NCBI GenBank assembly: GCA_963582345.1
Contig: CAUZSN010000034.1
Coordinates: forward strand, 1-24,588
Direction: 5' to 3'
DNA from: CAUZSN01 sp963582345
Lineage (GTDB): Bacteria; Planctomycetota; Planctomycetia; Planctomycetales; Planctomycetaceae
DNA length: 24,588 bases
The translations under genes and the position numbers were made by a program. The notes under the pieces were generated by a model. The model did no database searches. It was given only the letters and a program-made list of their open reading frames with translations, and was not told the DNA's origin. Every line of letters starts with the position of its first letter. Position 1 is the first letter of the stretch. Shown piece by piece: positions 8,317-16,620 of this stretch.

Positions 8317-9654
8317 TCAAGGGACCAACTTGACCGGCGTCAGTTTGCGAACGATTATGACGTCGGTCTGTAACTCGAGGCGGTACCATCGCTTGCCATT
8401 CACTCCCCTCGCGCGACCCACATGAGCGTCAAGGTTGATTCCTGCCCCAGCTTGCAGATACGCCAGAATGCGACCATTCGGCGCGAGCAAGACGTGACGT
8501 GGCACTCTCGGGAGTACTAAAGCCGAACGCTGAACAATGCCCGCACCGTCAAATCGTGAGACGACACGCCTACCAGGGCGTGTCGGTGACTCCGACGGAA
8601 GAGGTTGCGGGGCCGTCTGGCGTTTCTGGAACGCACTAGGTGCACTGGATTGACTGACCTCACTCTGTCGTTGAATTGAAAGCAACTGGGCATCGCGCTG
8701 ATTGGTTTTGAGTGTCAAGCGAATGAAAGCGTCATACTCGTCCTTGATGGCCTGGTACCGTTTTAGTGCTGCCAATCGCAAGTCAATTTGACTGTCATAC
8801 GCCGCAGGAGTCACTGCGACTTTTAGGCGCCGGTACTCCTCCGTCAACTGAGTAAAATCCCAATCGCCTGTTTCCTGCTTGACGATGTCGTGGAACTGCC
8901 CGTCCAGCAACTGTAACCGTTGCCTGTCGCCATCCGGTTCTTCCACTAACGAACCGCTCGAGCGGACGGCCTGATTGTCCTGATCAATACGCACCAGCGG
9001 TCGTTTATTCAAGGTCTCGTTACTATCTGGTTGAGTGACCTGTTTAGACACAGACTGCTGCGACTTCGCTACATTTTCGGGAAGCAACAGGTCAACGGCT
9101 GGCGTGTTGGTCGAAGAGCCGACAAAAGGATCGCGGTTGGAACCGCGACGCGCAATACCCTCGCCGGAAATGACGGATTGTCCGGCGATCCACCTATACT
9201 CACCTTGCGGCGGATTAATCTTGTACATCTTCACGGTCCGGCCTCCATCGGTTGGCATCGACTTCTCACCAACGATTTCGACGTAATCTCCCGTTGAAAG
9301 TCGCCGCTGTTCGACGTCGTGGATGTCGCCAAATTCGCTGCCGACACGAACAACCACGTTGTTCGCCGACAGCACTCCGCGATTGTTAACGGTGCGTTTC
9401 ACGTAGTCCGCTCGAATCCAACTAAAGCTGCCGAGCGGTGGAGAGACCATATACCAGCCACCGGGATCATGACGATGTACGGTGACGCGACCACCTCGCA
9501 TCAATTTGCCCGTGGGATAATATTTGCGTCCTGGACCGCTGCGAACGAAAACTTCATCCGCATCCACAACCGCTTGGTACGGGAAGTTCCGCGTCTGCGC
9601 AGTAATTGTCCCAGTAGCTAGACAAACGATACATGTGATCAAGAACAAGCGCAT
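8317..9654 (-). CDS. Secreted protein with two SH3b domains
   Basis: A 445-residue exported protein, probably acting at the cell envelope. Residues 1-20 form a signal peptide (RLFLITCIVCLATGTITAQ). Two bacterial SH3 domains follow, at about 25-88 (VFVRSGPGRKYYPTGKLMRG) and 92-163 (VVVRVGSEFGDIHDVEQRRL), each ending in a WI-containing strand. The middle (about 170-360) is polar, with a predicted helical part. A C-terminal module at about 372-445 (RHVLLAPNGRILAYLQAGAG) looks folded, but I do not recognise it. The frame is open to 9690, but the ATG at 9654 has a near-perfect AAGGAGG eight bases upstream and begins the signal peptide, so it is chosen. SH3b domains often bind peptidoglycan or ligands in envelope proteins; the actual ligand here is unknown. 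The neighbours give no hint. Confidence 0.85.
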   Translation of the reverse strand: MRLFLITCIVCLATGTITAQTRNFPYQAVVDADEVFVRSGPGRKYYPTGKLMRGGRVTVHRHDPGGWYMVSPPLGSFSWIRADYVKRTVNNRGVLSANNVVVRVGSEFGDIHDVEQRRLSTGDYVEIVGEKSMPTDGGRTVKMYKINPPQGEYRWIAGQSVISGEGIARRGSNRDPFVGSSTNTPAVDLLLPENVAKSQQSVSKQVTQPDSNETLNKRPLVRIDQDNQAVRSSGSLVEEPDGDRQRLQLLDGQFHDIVKQETGDWDFTQLTEEYRRLKVAVTPAAYDSQIDLRLAALKRYQAIKDEYDAFIRLTLKTNQRDAQLLSIQRQSEVSQSSAPSAFQKRQTAPQPLPSESPTRPGRRVVSRFDGAGIVQRSALVLPRVPRHVLLAPNGRILAYLQAGAGINLDAHVGRARGVNGKRWYRLELQTDVIIVRKLTPVKLVP

Positions 9655-9675
9655 TAACCCAGCCTCCTTGCCGTA
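9646..9675 (-). promoter_or_regulatory. Strong ribosome binding site fixing the SH3b start
   Basis: AAGGAGG on the minus strand lies eight bases before the ATG at 9654, whereas the upstream in-frame start at 9690 has no such sequence. This assigns the start that begins the signal peptide. Confidence 0.8.
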
Positions 9676-9919
9676 CGAGATGGCGTTCATGACCGGATTG
9701 ACACAAAGGGAATGCGTAGCTAACGGCCGTAAGTCGCCATACGAAAGCGAGTTTCGTAGTTCAAAGACGAGGGAGTAGTTGGCGAAATCGAAGGTGATTA
9801 GATAACGAAATTAGCCTTTTAACTCAAGACCAGTCCTAAACCAGTCCCATTCGACATTTGTGATGCTAACGTTTGTCGGCTAGCCTGAAGCCCTCACGAA
9901 AGTTTCCGTTCTGTTGTGA

Positions 9920-10198
9920 TTAAAAGATTTCGTTCATATCAACATTCATGCACGTCAGAAAGTCAGCGCCATAGACCCAAGTATCGATACAAGTCCATCC
10001 ATCTAAAACCGCTGGCAAACCTGCGAGTTGACGCAAATGGCCACGGAAAATCCGTTTCGAGGAAGCATGAGACCGCTCGAAACCCGTTAGCGGCAATCAA
10101 CGATGACAGTGTCGTCCGTAATGAGTTCCAACTTCGACAGCATCCAGCACGACGTCACAACCGTGGATGTCGCCAACGGCTAATGTGCGTCCACCCAC
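9920..10198 (-). pseudogene. Decayed PP2A-like serine/threonine metallophosphatase
   Basis: Remnant of a calcineurin-type protein phosphatase. From a GTG at 10198 the frame reads LAVGDIHGCDVVLDAV, which contains the metal-binding GDxHG motif. A one-base shift leads into SKLELITDDTVIVD, the next conserved strand. The sequence then jumps to another frame containing FRGHLRQL, GLPAVLDGWTCIDTWVYG and ADFLTCMNVD, ending at 9922-9920. This is the C-terminal end of the same family, where an intact copy has a metal-ligand GHT and a CIDTWVYG strand. The central part with GDYxDRG and GNHE is deleted, and GHT is changed to GHL. An intact family member would be about 220-240 residues; about 90 codons remain. 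The remnant is inactive. It lies 55 bp beyond the end of argG on the same strand. Confidence 0.75.
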
Positions 10199-10253
10199 AA
10201 ATCAGTCCATACAAATTCTCAATTGCTTCGACACAAAAACGTGGACCGAGCGA

Positions 10254-11468
10254 CTAGTACATACGCAACTTTACTCGTGACTGCACGCGACTGGGAAGTC
10301 CCATGATCCGTAAGAATCCTTCAGCGTCGTCTTGATTGTACGAGCCCCCGGCTTCCATGCTGGCTACATCTACATCGTACAGGCTATTGGGGCTAAAGCG
10401 GCTGGTAACCTGGATGTTGCCTTTGTAAAGACTCAACGAGACTTCGCCAGTGACCAGTTCTTGTGCCTCGCGAATGAACGCCATCAAGGCATCCATCTTG
10501 GGTACATACCAAAATCCGTAGTAAACCATCTCGGACACTTCGGGCGATAATCGGTCGCGCAAATGCAGCAGGTCTCGGTCCAAAGTCAGTTGCTCGATCA
10601 GTTGATGCGCGGAATATAAGATCGTCATGCCCGGGGCTTCGTACACGCCGCGGCTCTTCATGCCAACGAAGCGGTTTTCGATGATGTCGATGCGACCGAT
10701 ACCGTTTCGTCCGCCGATTCGGTTTAGTGCTTTCACCATTTCCACTGCGTTTTTCTGCTGGCCATTGATGCTGACCGGCACACCCGATTTGAAACCAATT
10801 GTAACGGTTTCCGATCTGTCGGGCGCGTTTTCCGGCGAGACCGTCATACCAAAATCAACCAACTCGCAACCGTTGACGGTCGGGTCTTCCAGTTCGCCTG
10901 CTTCATAGCTAATGTGCAGACAATTTTCGTCTGAGCTGTAGGGTCTTTCGGCAGTCGCTTTGACCGGAATACTTTTGCGTTCGCAGTAGGCGATCATTTC
11001 TTGACGGCCGGGAAATGCCTTCCTAAACCGATCGATTCGCCAAGGTGCGACGATTTGAATCGACGGCTCCAACGCCTCAGCAGCCAATTGGAAGCGGCAC
11101 TGGTCGTTTCCTTTGCCGGTCGCGCCATGTGCAAACGCATCTGCTGCAACCTCGCGAGCCACTTGAAGGCACACTTTTGAGATCAACGGACGGGCAATCG
11201 ACGTGCCCAATAAATAAGCTTCTTCATACTTGGCTTGCCAGGCAAGCACTGGAAACGCAAAGTCCCGACACAGTTCTTCCTGTGCATCGACAATGCGGGC
11301 CGACTTTGCTCCAATTTCTCGCGATTTCGTCAAAATCGCTTCGCGATTCTCGCACGGTTGACCCAAGTCAACATAAACACAATGGACATCGTACCCCTCG
11401 TCCTGAAGCCAGCCCAGAATGACTGACGTATCCAAGCCCCCGGAGTAAGCGAGAACGCAACTTGGCAT
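10254..11468 (-). CDS. argG: Argininosuccinate synthase
   Basis: Condenses citrulline and aspartate with ATP to form argininosuccinate in arginine biosynthesis. The 404-residue product has the normal length for the type I family. The ATP pyrophosphatase P-loop AYSGGLDTS is at residues 8-16. ATGKGNDQCRFQ (about 116-127) is the citrulline/aspartate-binding signature, and the C-terminal half contains GRNGIGRIDIIENRFVGMKS and TSRFSPNSLYDVDVASME, both typical. The ATG at 11468 is the only plausible start; its Shine-Dalgarno is weak. It is divergent from the aminotransferase gene across about 300 bp. No other arginine genes are in the window, and argH does not follow it; a phosphatase remnant does. 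Confidence 0.97.
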   Translation of the reverse strand: MPSCVLAYSGGLDTSVILGWLQDEGYDVHCVYVDLGQPCENREAILTKSREIGAKSARIVDAQEELCRDFAFPVLAWQAKYEEAYLLGTSIARPLISKVCLQVAREVAADAFAHGATGKGNDQCRFQLAAEALEPSIQIVAPWRIDRFRKAFPGRQEMIAYCERKSIPVKATAERPYSSDENCLHISYEAGELEDPTVNGCELVDFGMTVSPENAPDRSETVTIGFKSGVPVSINGQQKNAVEMVKALNRIGGRNGIGRIDIIENRFVGMKSRGVYEAPGMTILYSAHQLIEQLTLDRDLLHLRDRLSPEVSEMVYYGFWYVPKMDALMAFIREAQELVTGEVSLSLYKGNIQVTSRFSPNSLYDVDVASMEAGGSYNQDDAEGFLRIMGLPSRVQSRVKLRMY

Positions 11469-11771
11469 AGTTTTTCATTTCCCGTTCAGGTTGTGTGAAA
11501 CCAATGAAGAATCTGACATCGGATTGCGTACTATAAACGCACGTCGCAGATGATTATAGACATGGCAAACACCGGTACACCAGTGTCTGCCAGACACTTG
11601 CAATCCTCTCCTTTTTCTGAGATGACACATGCTAATAAAACTTGGCTCGACGCCCGTTAGGCAAGGACCATTTTGAAGTGCTTGGTTCAACTTGTTCTAC
11701 CGTGACGTTCTCGGAACTACGGTCTGACAGCATACAATGCCCCCAGCATACGAACTCGACCAAGGTCTATC
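11469..11771. other. Divergent promoter region between argG and the aminotransferase
   Basis: This roughly 300-bp spacer must carry the promoters of both genes. A hairpin at 11582-11598 (AGTGTCT, GCC, AGACACT) and an imperfect palindrome just left of it are the only structures I see. I could not match an ArgR box or clear -35/-10 pairs with confidence. No coding remnant is evident. Confidence 0.4.
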
Positions 11772-13115
11772 ATGACGATGACAAAGGACGAACTGCTGAA
11801 ACGCGATCAGGCTCATTTGATTCACCCACTCCACAATCGCACGGTCCATAAGACGGGACACGTCTGGGTGAAGGGAGAAGGAGCTATTCTGACGGATGCC
11901 GACGGCAAGGAGTACATCGACGGATTATCCGGACTGTGGAACGTCATCGTCGGGCACGGACGGAACGAGCTGGCTGATGCGACGGCCAAGCAGATCGAAC
12001 AGTTAGCCTACTGCTCAGGCTACGCCGGAAGCACAAATCCCAAAGCCATCGAGTTGGCTGAGCGGCTTTCGGAATTGGTCTATCCGTCGATCAATCGATT
12101 CTTTTTCACCTCGGGCGGCGGCGAGTCGAGCGAAACCAGTTTCAAGACATCCCGATACTACTGGAAATCAAAAGGCAAACCTGAAAAGACAAAGGTCATT
12201 TCCTGCCAATTTGGATACCATGGCGTCACGTTGGCTGCAATGAGTGCGACGGGGCTAAGTTCTTACTGGCCGATGTTCGAACCACGCGTACCTGGTTTCA
12301 TTCACATCCCTTCGCCTTATCCCTACCGCTACGAATCTCCAGAAGGCGTCAGTCAGGGAATCGCCGCTGCGAACGAACTGGAACAAGCAATCCTGCGAGA
12401 AGGATCGGAGACAGTTGCCATGTTTCTGGTCGAACCAGTTCAGGGAGCCGGCGGAGTCATCATACCTCAAGACGACTATTTCGGGCGCATTCGAGAAATT
12501 TGTGACCAATATGACGTCTTGTTCGTAGCAGACGAAGTGATTACCGGATTCGGCCGCACCGGCAGGATGTTTGGTCTGGAGCACTGGGGCGTCGAACCAG
12601 ACATAATCCAATACGCCAAAGGAATCACGTCTGGGTACTTTCCGCTGGGAGGCATCGGAGTCAACGACCAAATCGCCGAAGTCCTAGACACTGGTGAGAC
12701 GGTATGGATGCATGCATACACTTACAGCGCGCACCCAGTCGGCTGCGCCGTGGCCCTGCGAAACTTACAGATTGTTGAAGAGGAGAACCTGGTCGAACAG
12801 GTCGCTGAAAAGGGTGCCTATCTGCTCGAAAATTTGCAAGCCGCCTTGTCCGATCATCCGCACGTCGGTGAAGTGCGTGGACTGGGCCTGATGGCGGCTG
12901 TCGAACTGGTACAAGATAAGACCACGAAGTCGGAATTTGAGCCGGATGAGAAAATCGGCATCAAAGTCCATCAGGCGACGCAGAATCGCGGACTCTTCAG
13001 CCGCCTGCGCGGCGATGTCTTTTGTCTGGCTCCGCCGTTCGTCACAACCCAGAAAGAATTGGATCGGATCGTGGAGATTGTGAGCGATTCGGTCGTGGCG
13101 ACACTGGGATCGTGA
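11772..13115 (+). CDS. Class III PLP-dependent aminotransferase
   Basis: A fold-type I aminotransferase of the omega-amino acid/putrescine/taurine-pyruvate group, 447 residues (normal length). It would transfer an amino group, probably from an omega-amine or beta-amino acid, to pyruvate or another keto acid. Seen in order: DGLSGLWNVIVGHGRNEL near 55-72, FFTSGGGESSETSFK near 115-129, the cofactor-stacking YHGVT near 156, VEPVQGAGGV near 222, and DEVITGFGRTG near 255, with the aspartate that binds the pyridine nitrogen. The catalytic Schiff-base Lys283 lies in YAKGITSGY. The start ATG has AAGG six bases upstream; a second in-frame ATG follows two codons later. It is divergent from argG, and its 3' end is 35 bp from the convergent sigma-54 activator gene. 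The substrate cannot be fixed from sequence alone. Confidence 0.92.
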   Translation: MTMTKDELLKRDQAHLIHPLHNRTVHKTGHVWVKGEGAILTDADGKEYIDGLSGLWNVIVGHGRNELADATAKQIEQLAYCSGYAGSTNPKAIELAERLSELVYPSINRFFFTSGGGESSETSFKTSRYYWKSKGKPEKTKVISCQFGYHGVTLAAMSATGLSSYWPMFEPRVPGFIHIPSPYPYRYESPEGVSQGIAAANELEQAILREGSETVAMFLVEPVQGAGGVIIPQDDYFGRIREICDQYDVLFVADEVITGFGRTGRMFGLEHWGVEPDIIQYAKGITSGYFPLGGIGVNDQIAEVLDTGETVWMHAYTYSAHPVGCAVALRNLQIVEEENLVEQVAEKGAYLLENLQAALSDHPHVGEVRGLGLMAAVELVQDKTTKSEFEPDEKIGIKVHQATQNRGLFSRLRGDVFCLAPPFVTTQKELDRIVEIVSDSVVATLGS

Positions 13116-13150
13116 GCACAATCGACTAAGAACTGTGCAGCGCAGGCGCA

Positions 13151-16100
13151 TTATCCGATCGCGTATTTCTTGAGTTTGCTGTAATACGTGCTGCGGGGCA
13201 TCCGTAACATACGAGCGGCTTGGGCTTTATTGCCTCGACATTCTCGCAACGCAGTTTCGAGCGTCTCGCGTTCGGTTGACGAATCGGAAAATTTTTGAGG
13301 TTCACCCCGTTGGCGCCACGCCATTTTCGGAAATTCGACCGCGTTGTTCACGTCAATAATTTCTGGTTTCGTTTCGATCACGTGCCCAGGATAAAGCGGG
13401 CGACCGCCAGTCAATTCGGCAGGCAGATCGCGTAACGTAATTTTATCTCCTTCGGACAGCACCACCGCCCGCTCGATCGTGTTTTCCAACTCGCGGATAT
13501 TTCCGGGCCAGCTGTACTGCGTCAATGTCTTCACAGCATCTTCATCGATGTTCGTAATTCGCTTGCCGATGCGTTTAGATGTTTGGCTGAGGAAATGCAT
13601 CGCCAGGTCGATGATATCTTCCCTACGATCGCTTAGCGAAGGTAGAGTGATGCTGATCACGTTCAGCCGGTAGTACAAGTCTTCTCGAAATCTTCCATCG
13701 GCAATCAGTTTCTTCAGATCCTGATGTGTCGCCGTGATCAAACGTACGTCCACTTGGACCGTCCGCGTCCCACCGACTGGTTCGAAGGAACGTGACTGTA
13801 ACACACGAAGCAACTTGATCTGAGTTTCGAGCGAGATATCGCCGATCTCGTCGAGAAACAACGTGCCGCCGCTAGCCATCTCGAAACGTCCAATACGATC
13901 GCGATGGGCGCCGGTGAAAGCGCCTTTGACATGCCCAAACAGCTCGCTTTCTAGCAAACTCGCAGAGAGCGCAGCACAATGCACGCGGACCAACGGTCCG
14001 GTCCGGCGAGGACTGTTGTCGTGTAGAATTTTCGCCAACAATTCCTTCCCAGTTCCGCTAGCGCCATAGATTATGACAGACGATTCACTTGTTGCCACTT
14101 TGCGAACAATCCCCAAAACTTCGCGAATCGCCGGGCTGTTGCCAGTAATCGCCTCGCGTCGAAACTCGGGCTCTTCGGGCAAGTCGGCCGCGACTTGCGT
14201 GCTGCTCAACTCGGCATTCAGCATAGCAATTCGCCGATTCTGTTCCGCAATCGTGTCGACCTTGAGACGAAGTTCATCGTTGAGCCGACCGAGGTCTTGA
14301 TGTACCTTGGCGCTGTGCAAGGCGACGCTGGTAATCTGGCCCAACGCACTCAAAAATGTCAAATCTTCCGCCGTGTAAGGAGTGCCGTTTATCTTCGCAC
14401 CCAAGGCAACTAATCCGGCAATCTCGCCGTCCATTTCCAGCGAGTACAAAAGTTCGGCATCCAATGATCGCAACATCTCTTGAACAGGCGCATTCCCACT
14501 TCGGATGCCTGGAGTAATTCGCTGAATCATCGAATCATGTTTCAATGTTTCAAGTACGTATTTGTCCGTCACGAACTGCAGCGGGATGTTTTCAGCACCC
14601 TCAACGGCAATGAGTTGGAATGCGTCTCGATCAGAATCACGCAGATACAGCGCCGTCCGCTCAACGTCCAAAACATCGCGGCAGGATGACAGCATTCGGT
14701 GAGACAGCGATTGCCGATCGACCAGGTGCCCCACCGCCCGATTGACACGCTGCAGGGCTTTGTCAAGTTGATATTTTTCCCGGTAGAACTTCCGATCAAT
14801 CATCTGTTGAAACCAATCCCGCAGCAACATCATCAAAACAATCACCAAGAGTAAAATCACCGTAACGAACAAAGCCTGTTGGAGCACTTGTTGAGCAGAC
14901 AACGATTTGTTCCAAAAATTCACCAGAAGGCTGCTGAAAGCAATCGTGGTCCCACAAAGGATAGTCAGGCCGCTGCTGGCCGCGTAATACACCATCCCCC
15001 TGTTGATAATCTGGTCGACCAACATCAGTTTGAAGCGGATGATGCCAACCGCATAGGCCAGCATGAACGACAAGCTGGCCAGGAACATTAGAATCCGTGG
15101 CAACCAACCCAGGGAAAACTCGGCCCGAGGCGAAAGCCCCATATATTCCGAAAATGCCAAGTACAGAGTGTAACCTACGGGAACCACGGCAATCATCGAG
15201 GCCCAGAACATCCATTTCATCTGACTGCGCTCGATTGGGTTACGTGTGCGAATGAAGCCGTAAGCCAAGGCGACCACCATGAAAACAAAGCAAACAGCAG
15301 CAAACATTAGGTATACATAAATCCCTTGTCGCAGCAGTCCCAACAATCTCTGAATTTGCACGGCTTGTGCCACTGTCCGGATTGACTCTGTCCCCGAATT
15401 CAGCCCCGCGGAATATCCCATAATGGCCACCATGCCGACAATTGCCGTCACTGGAACCGCGTAGATACCGAGCATTGTCAATCTCGGAAATCGCGCAATT
15501 GGCGGAGTTGGACATGGGTATGTCAAAAAAAAGTGCAGCGAAACGGCCGGAACCAACACAGCACAGACTATGAATGGTATGTTCAACCAAACGCTTTCCG
15601 CGATGACCCACCAATGAAAGCCGCCAAGGAATGCCCCTAGTGTGACCACGCACATCGCAAAGAATAAACGCGCAGGTCGGTCAAACGGCCGGTGCCACAC
15701 AGCCAAAGCGCCGACGACAAAAATTCCCAACTGCAAAATGAACCATACGAATGACAGAATCACTTCACCCATTGGAAGCGTTTGTAGAAGCACAAAACTT
15801 GTCTGCGATGTCGCTTCATCGGAACGCTGAAACTCGACTTCTACAAGACGCTGCCCTTTATGTGCATCTTCGACAAGCCAATGCAAATGGCCAATCTCTT
15901 CCGAAACGTCAGTGCCAGCAATCAGTAGATCGGCGGGAGCATGCCGTAGGTCGCGCAACGCCAAGGTAAAATCGAGGAACGTGTCAATCTGCCGTTCTCC
16001 CAGACGAATCAACTTGTCGCCAGGTCGAGGTTCCGGGCACCCTTCGGCGACTTTCAAGTTGGGTGCACCTCGAATTACGATACCCAATGGTAATTCTTCC

Positions 16101-16270
16101 TCACTCAGCAGTAATTCGTCATCACTCAGCAGTAATTCGTCATCAATCAAACACCTTATGCGCACATCGGGACTGGTCGCTACGAATCCCAAAACGAGGA
16201 GGCAGTAAACGAAAATAAAACCCCCAGCTCCCGCGACGAACCATTTTTGACGATTTGACCAGCGTTCCAT
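13151..16270 (-). CDS. Membrane-bound sigma-54-dependent activator with PDZ, GAF, AAA+ and Fis-type HTH
   Basis: An enhancer-binding protein that would hydrolyse ATP to open sigma-54 promoters, fused to a membrane sensor. The product is 1039 residues. It has one N-terminal membrane span (about 8-30), a PDZ-like extracytoplasmic domain (about 55-150; LGIVIRG, GDKLIRLGERQI), a block of seven or eight hydrophobic segments (about 165-490), a GAF domain (about 510-650) and a short coiled coil (650-690). The AAA+ domain (about 710-945) has Walker A GASGTGKE, the sigma-54 contact loop GAFTGA and Walker B GGTLFLDEIGD; a Fis-type helix-turn-helix ends the protein (KAQAARMLRMPRSTYYSKLK). The frame opens at GTG 16330, but ATG 16270 is chosen: AAGGA lies nine bases upstream, and the protein then starts at the membrane span. 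No receiver domain is present, so signal input is probably direct. The upstream region carries palindromes and a divergent sigma-54 promoter. Confidence 0.88.
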   Translation of the reverse strand: MERWSNRQKWFVAGAGGFIFVYCLLVLGFVATSPDVRIRCLIDDELLLSDDELLLSEEELPLGIVIRGAPNLKVAEGCPEPRPGDKLIRLGERQIDTFLDFTLALRDLRHAPADLLIAGTDVSEEIGHLHWLVEDAHKGQRLVEVEFQRSDEATSQTSFVLLQTLPMGEVILSFVWFILQLGIFVVGALAVWHRPFDRPARLFFAMCVVTLGAFLGGFHWWVIAESVWLNIPFIVCAVLVPAVSLHFFLTYPCPTPPIARFPRLTMLGIYAVPVTAIVGMVAIMGYSAGLNSGTESIRTVAQAVQIQRLLGLLRQGIYVYLMFAAVCFVFMVVALAYGFIRTRNPIERSQMKWMFWASMIAVVPVGYTLYLAFSEYMGLSPRAEFSLGWLPRILMFLASLSFMLAYAVGIIRFKLMLVDQIINRGMVYYAASSGLTILCGTTIAFSSLLVNFWNKSLSAQQVLQQALFVTVILLLVIVLMMLLRDWFQQMIDRKFYREKYQLDKALQRVNRAVGHLVDRQSLSHRMLSSCRDVLDVERTALYLRDSDRDAFQLIAVEGAENIPLQFVTDKYVLETLKHDSMIQRITPGIRSGNAPVQEMLRSLDAELLYSLEMDGEIAGLVALGAKINGTPYTAEDLTFLSALGQITSVALHSAKVHQDLGRLNDELRLKVDTIAEQNRRIAMLNAELSSTQVAADLPEEPEFRREAITGNSPAIREVLGIVRKVATSESSVIIYGASGTGKELLAKILHDNSPRRTGPLVRVHCAALSASLLESELFGHVKGAFTGAHRDRIGRFEMASGGTLFLDEIGDISLETQIKLLRVLQSRSFEPVGGTRTVQVDVRLITATHQDLKKLIADGRFREDLYYRLNVISITLPSLSDRREDIIDLAMHFLSQTSKRIGKRITNIDEDAVKTLTQYSWPGNIRELENTIERAVVLSEGDKITLRDLPAELTGGRPLYPGHVIETKPEIIDVNNAVEFPKMAWRQRGEPQKFSDSSTERETLETALRECRGNKAQAARMLRMPRSTYYSKLKKYAIG
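16101..16142 (-). repeat. Perfect 2 x 21-bp tandem repeat in the sensor domain
   Basis: Two identical 21-bp units (16101-16121 and 16122-16142) encode two copies of the heptad DDELLLS in the activator, just after the first membrane span. A third degenerate copy (EEELPLG) follows in the protein. Because the unit is a multiple of three, copy number could change without breaking the frame, altering the acidic linker between the membrane span and the PDZ-like domain. Confidence 0.9.
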
Positions 16271-16334
16271 ATTGTGGTTTCCTTCGACTGCGAAGACACC
16301 GAATCGCCGATTCTTTGACATAACAGACACTGTC

Positions 16335-16345
16335 TTGGCGCCGAA
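16335..16345. promoter_or_regulatory. Third, imperfect copy of the GGCGCC palindrome
   Basis: TTGGCGCCGAA matches the two palindromes upstream in ten of the last eleven positions and is centred at 16339.5, 73 bp from the nearer one, close to seven helical turns. It lies 65 bp before the chosen ATG of the activator, so protein binding here could control the activator's own expression. Confidence 0.45.
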
Positions 16346-16406
16346 CCGAAATTACGCTGGCTCTTAAGAATTGAACCTTCAGTGATTTCATAGACAGACC
16401 TAACAT

Positions 16407-16440
16407 TTCGGCGCCGAATTTTCAACGTTCGGCGCCGAAC
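16407..16440. promoter_or_regulatory. Paired palindromic operators, candidate enhancer for a sigma-54 activator
   Basis: TTCGGCGCCGAA occurs at 16407-16418 and again at 16428-16439; the second extends to a 14-bp perfect palindrome. The centres are exactly 21 bp apart, two turns of B-DNA, so two dimers would bind the same face. The 12-mer was not found elsewhere in the window. The sites lie about 150 and 170 bp upstream of the predicted start of the divergent sigma-54 promoter at 16559-16574, a normal enhancer distance, and about 140-170 bp upstream of the activator ATG. The likely ligand is the Fis-type HTH of the adjacent activator; this is inference from position. An unrelated repressor is the alternative. 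Confidence 0.65.
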
Positions 16441-16558
16441 AACCACAAATTTCGACACCACATGCTCATCGCTTTGACCAGAAAAATCAGTGAAATCCTA
16501 GTGAGTATTGGCTATCTCCTTGCTCAAAACAGGCACCAGTGAACCATAAGCAAGAACC

Positions 16559-16574
16559 TGGCACAGAAAGTGCA
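16559..16574 (+). promoter_or_regulatory. Sigma-54 (-24/-12) promoter
   Basis: TGGCACAGAAAGTGCA matches the RpoN consensus TGGCACG-N4-TTGCA with correct spacing: GG at 16560-16561 and GC at 16572-16573, first bases twelve apart. Only two consensus positions differ. Transcription would start near 16585 and run rightward, away from the sigma-54 activator gene. No recognised plus-strand gene lies downstream before 17691; the transcript would pass a hairpin at 16589-16608 and then run antisense to the QueD-like gene. Confidence 0.6.
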
Positions 16575-16584
16575 CTTGAACGAC

Positions 16585-16620
16585 ACGCTTGAGGTCATCT
16601 AGCCTCAAATTGACCGTCGA
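16585..16620 (+). ncRNA. Predicted 5' hairpin of the sigma-54 transcript
   Basis: Starting at the inferred +1, the sequence holds the stem TTGAGG / CCTCAA (16589-16594 and 16603-16608) with an 8-base loop. Nothing downstream on this strand looks coding for about 1.1 kb. It could be the 5' end of a small or antisense RNA; the 3' end cannot be placed. Chance is a real alternative for a 6-bp stem. Confidence 0.25.

Noticed and set aside
9916..10257. Plus-strand frame of 113 codons between the SH3b gene and argG
   Set aside because: The opposite strand holds clear phosphatase remnants; this frame is the antisense of that decayed gene.
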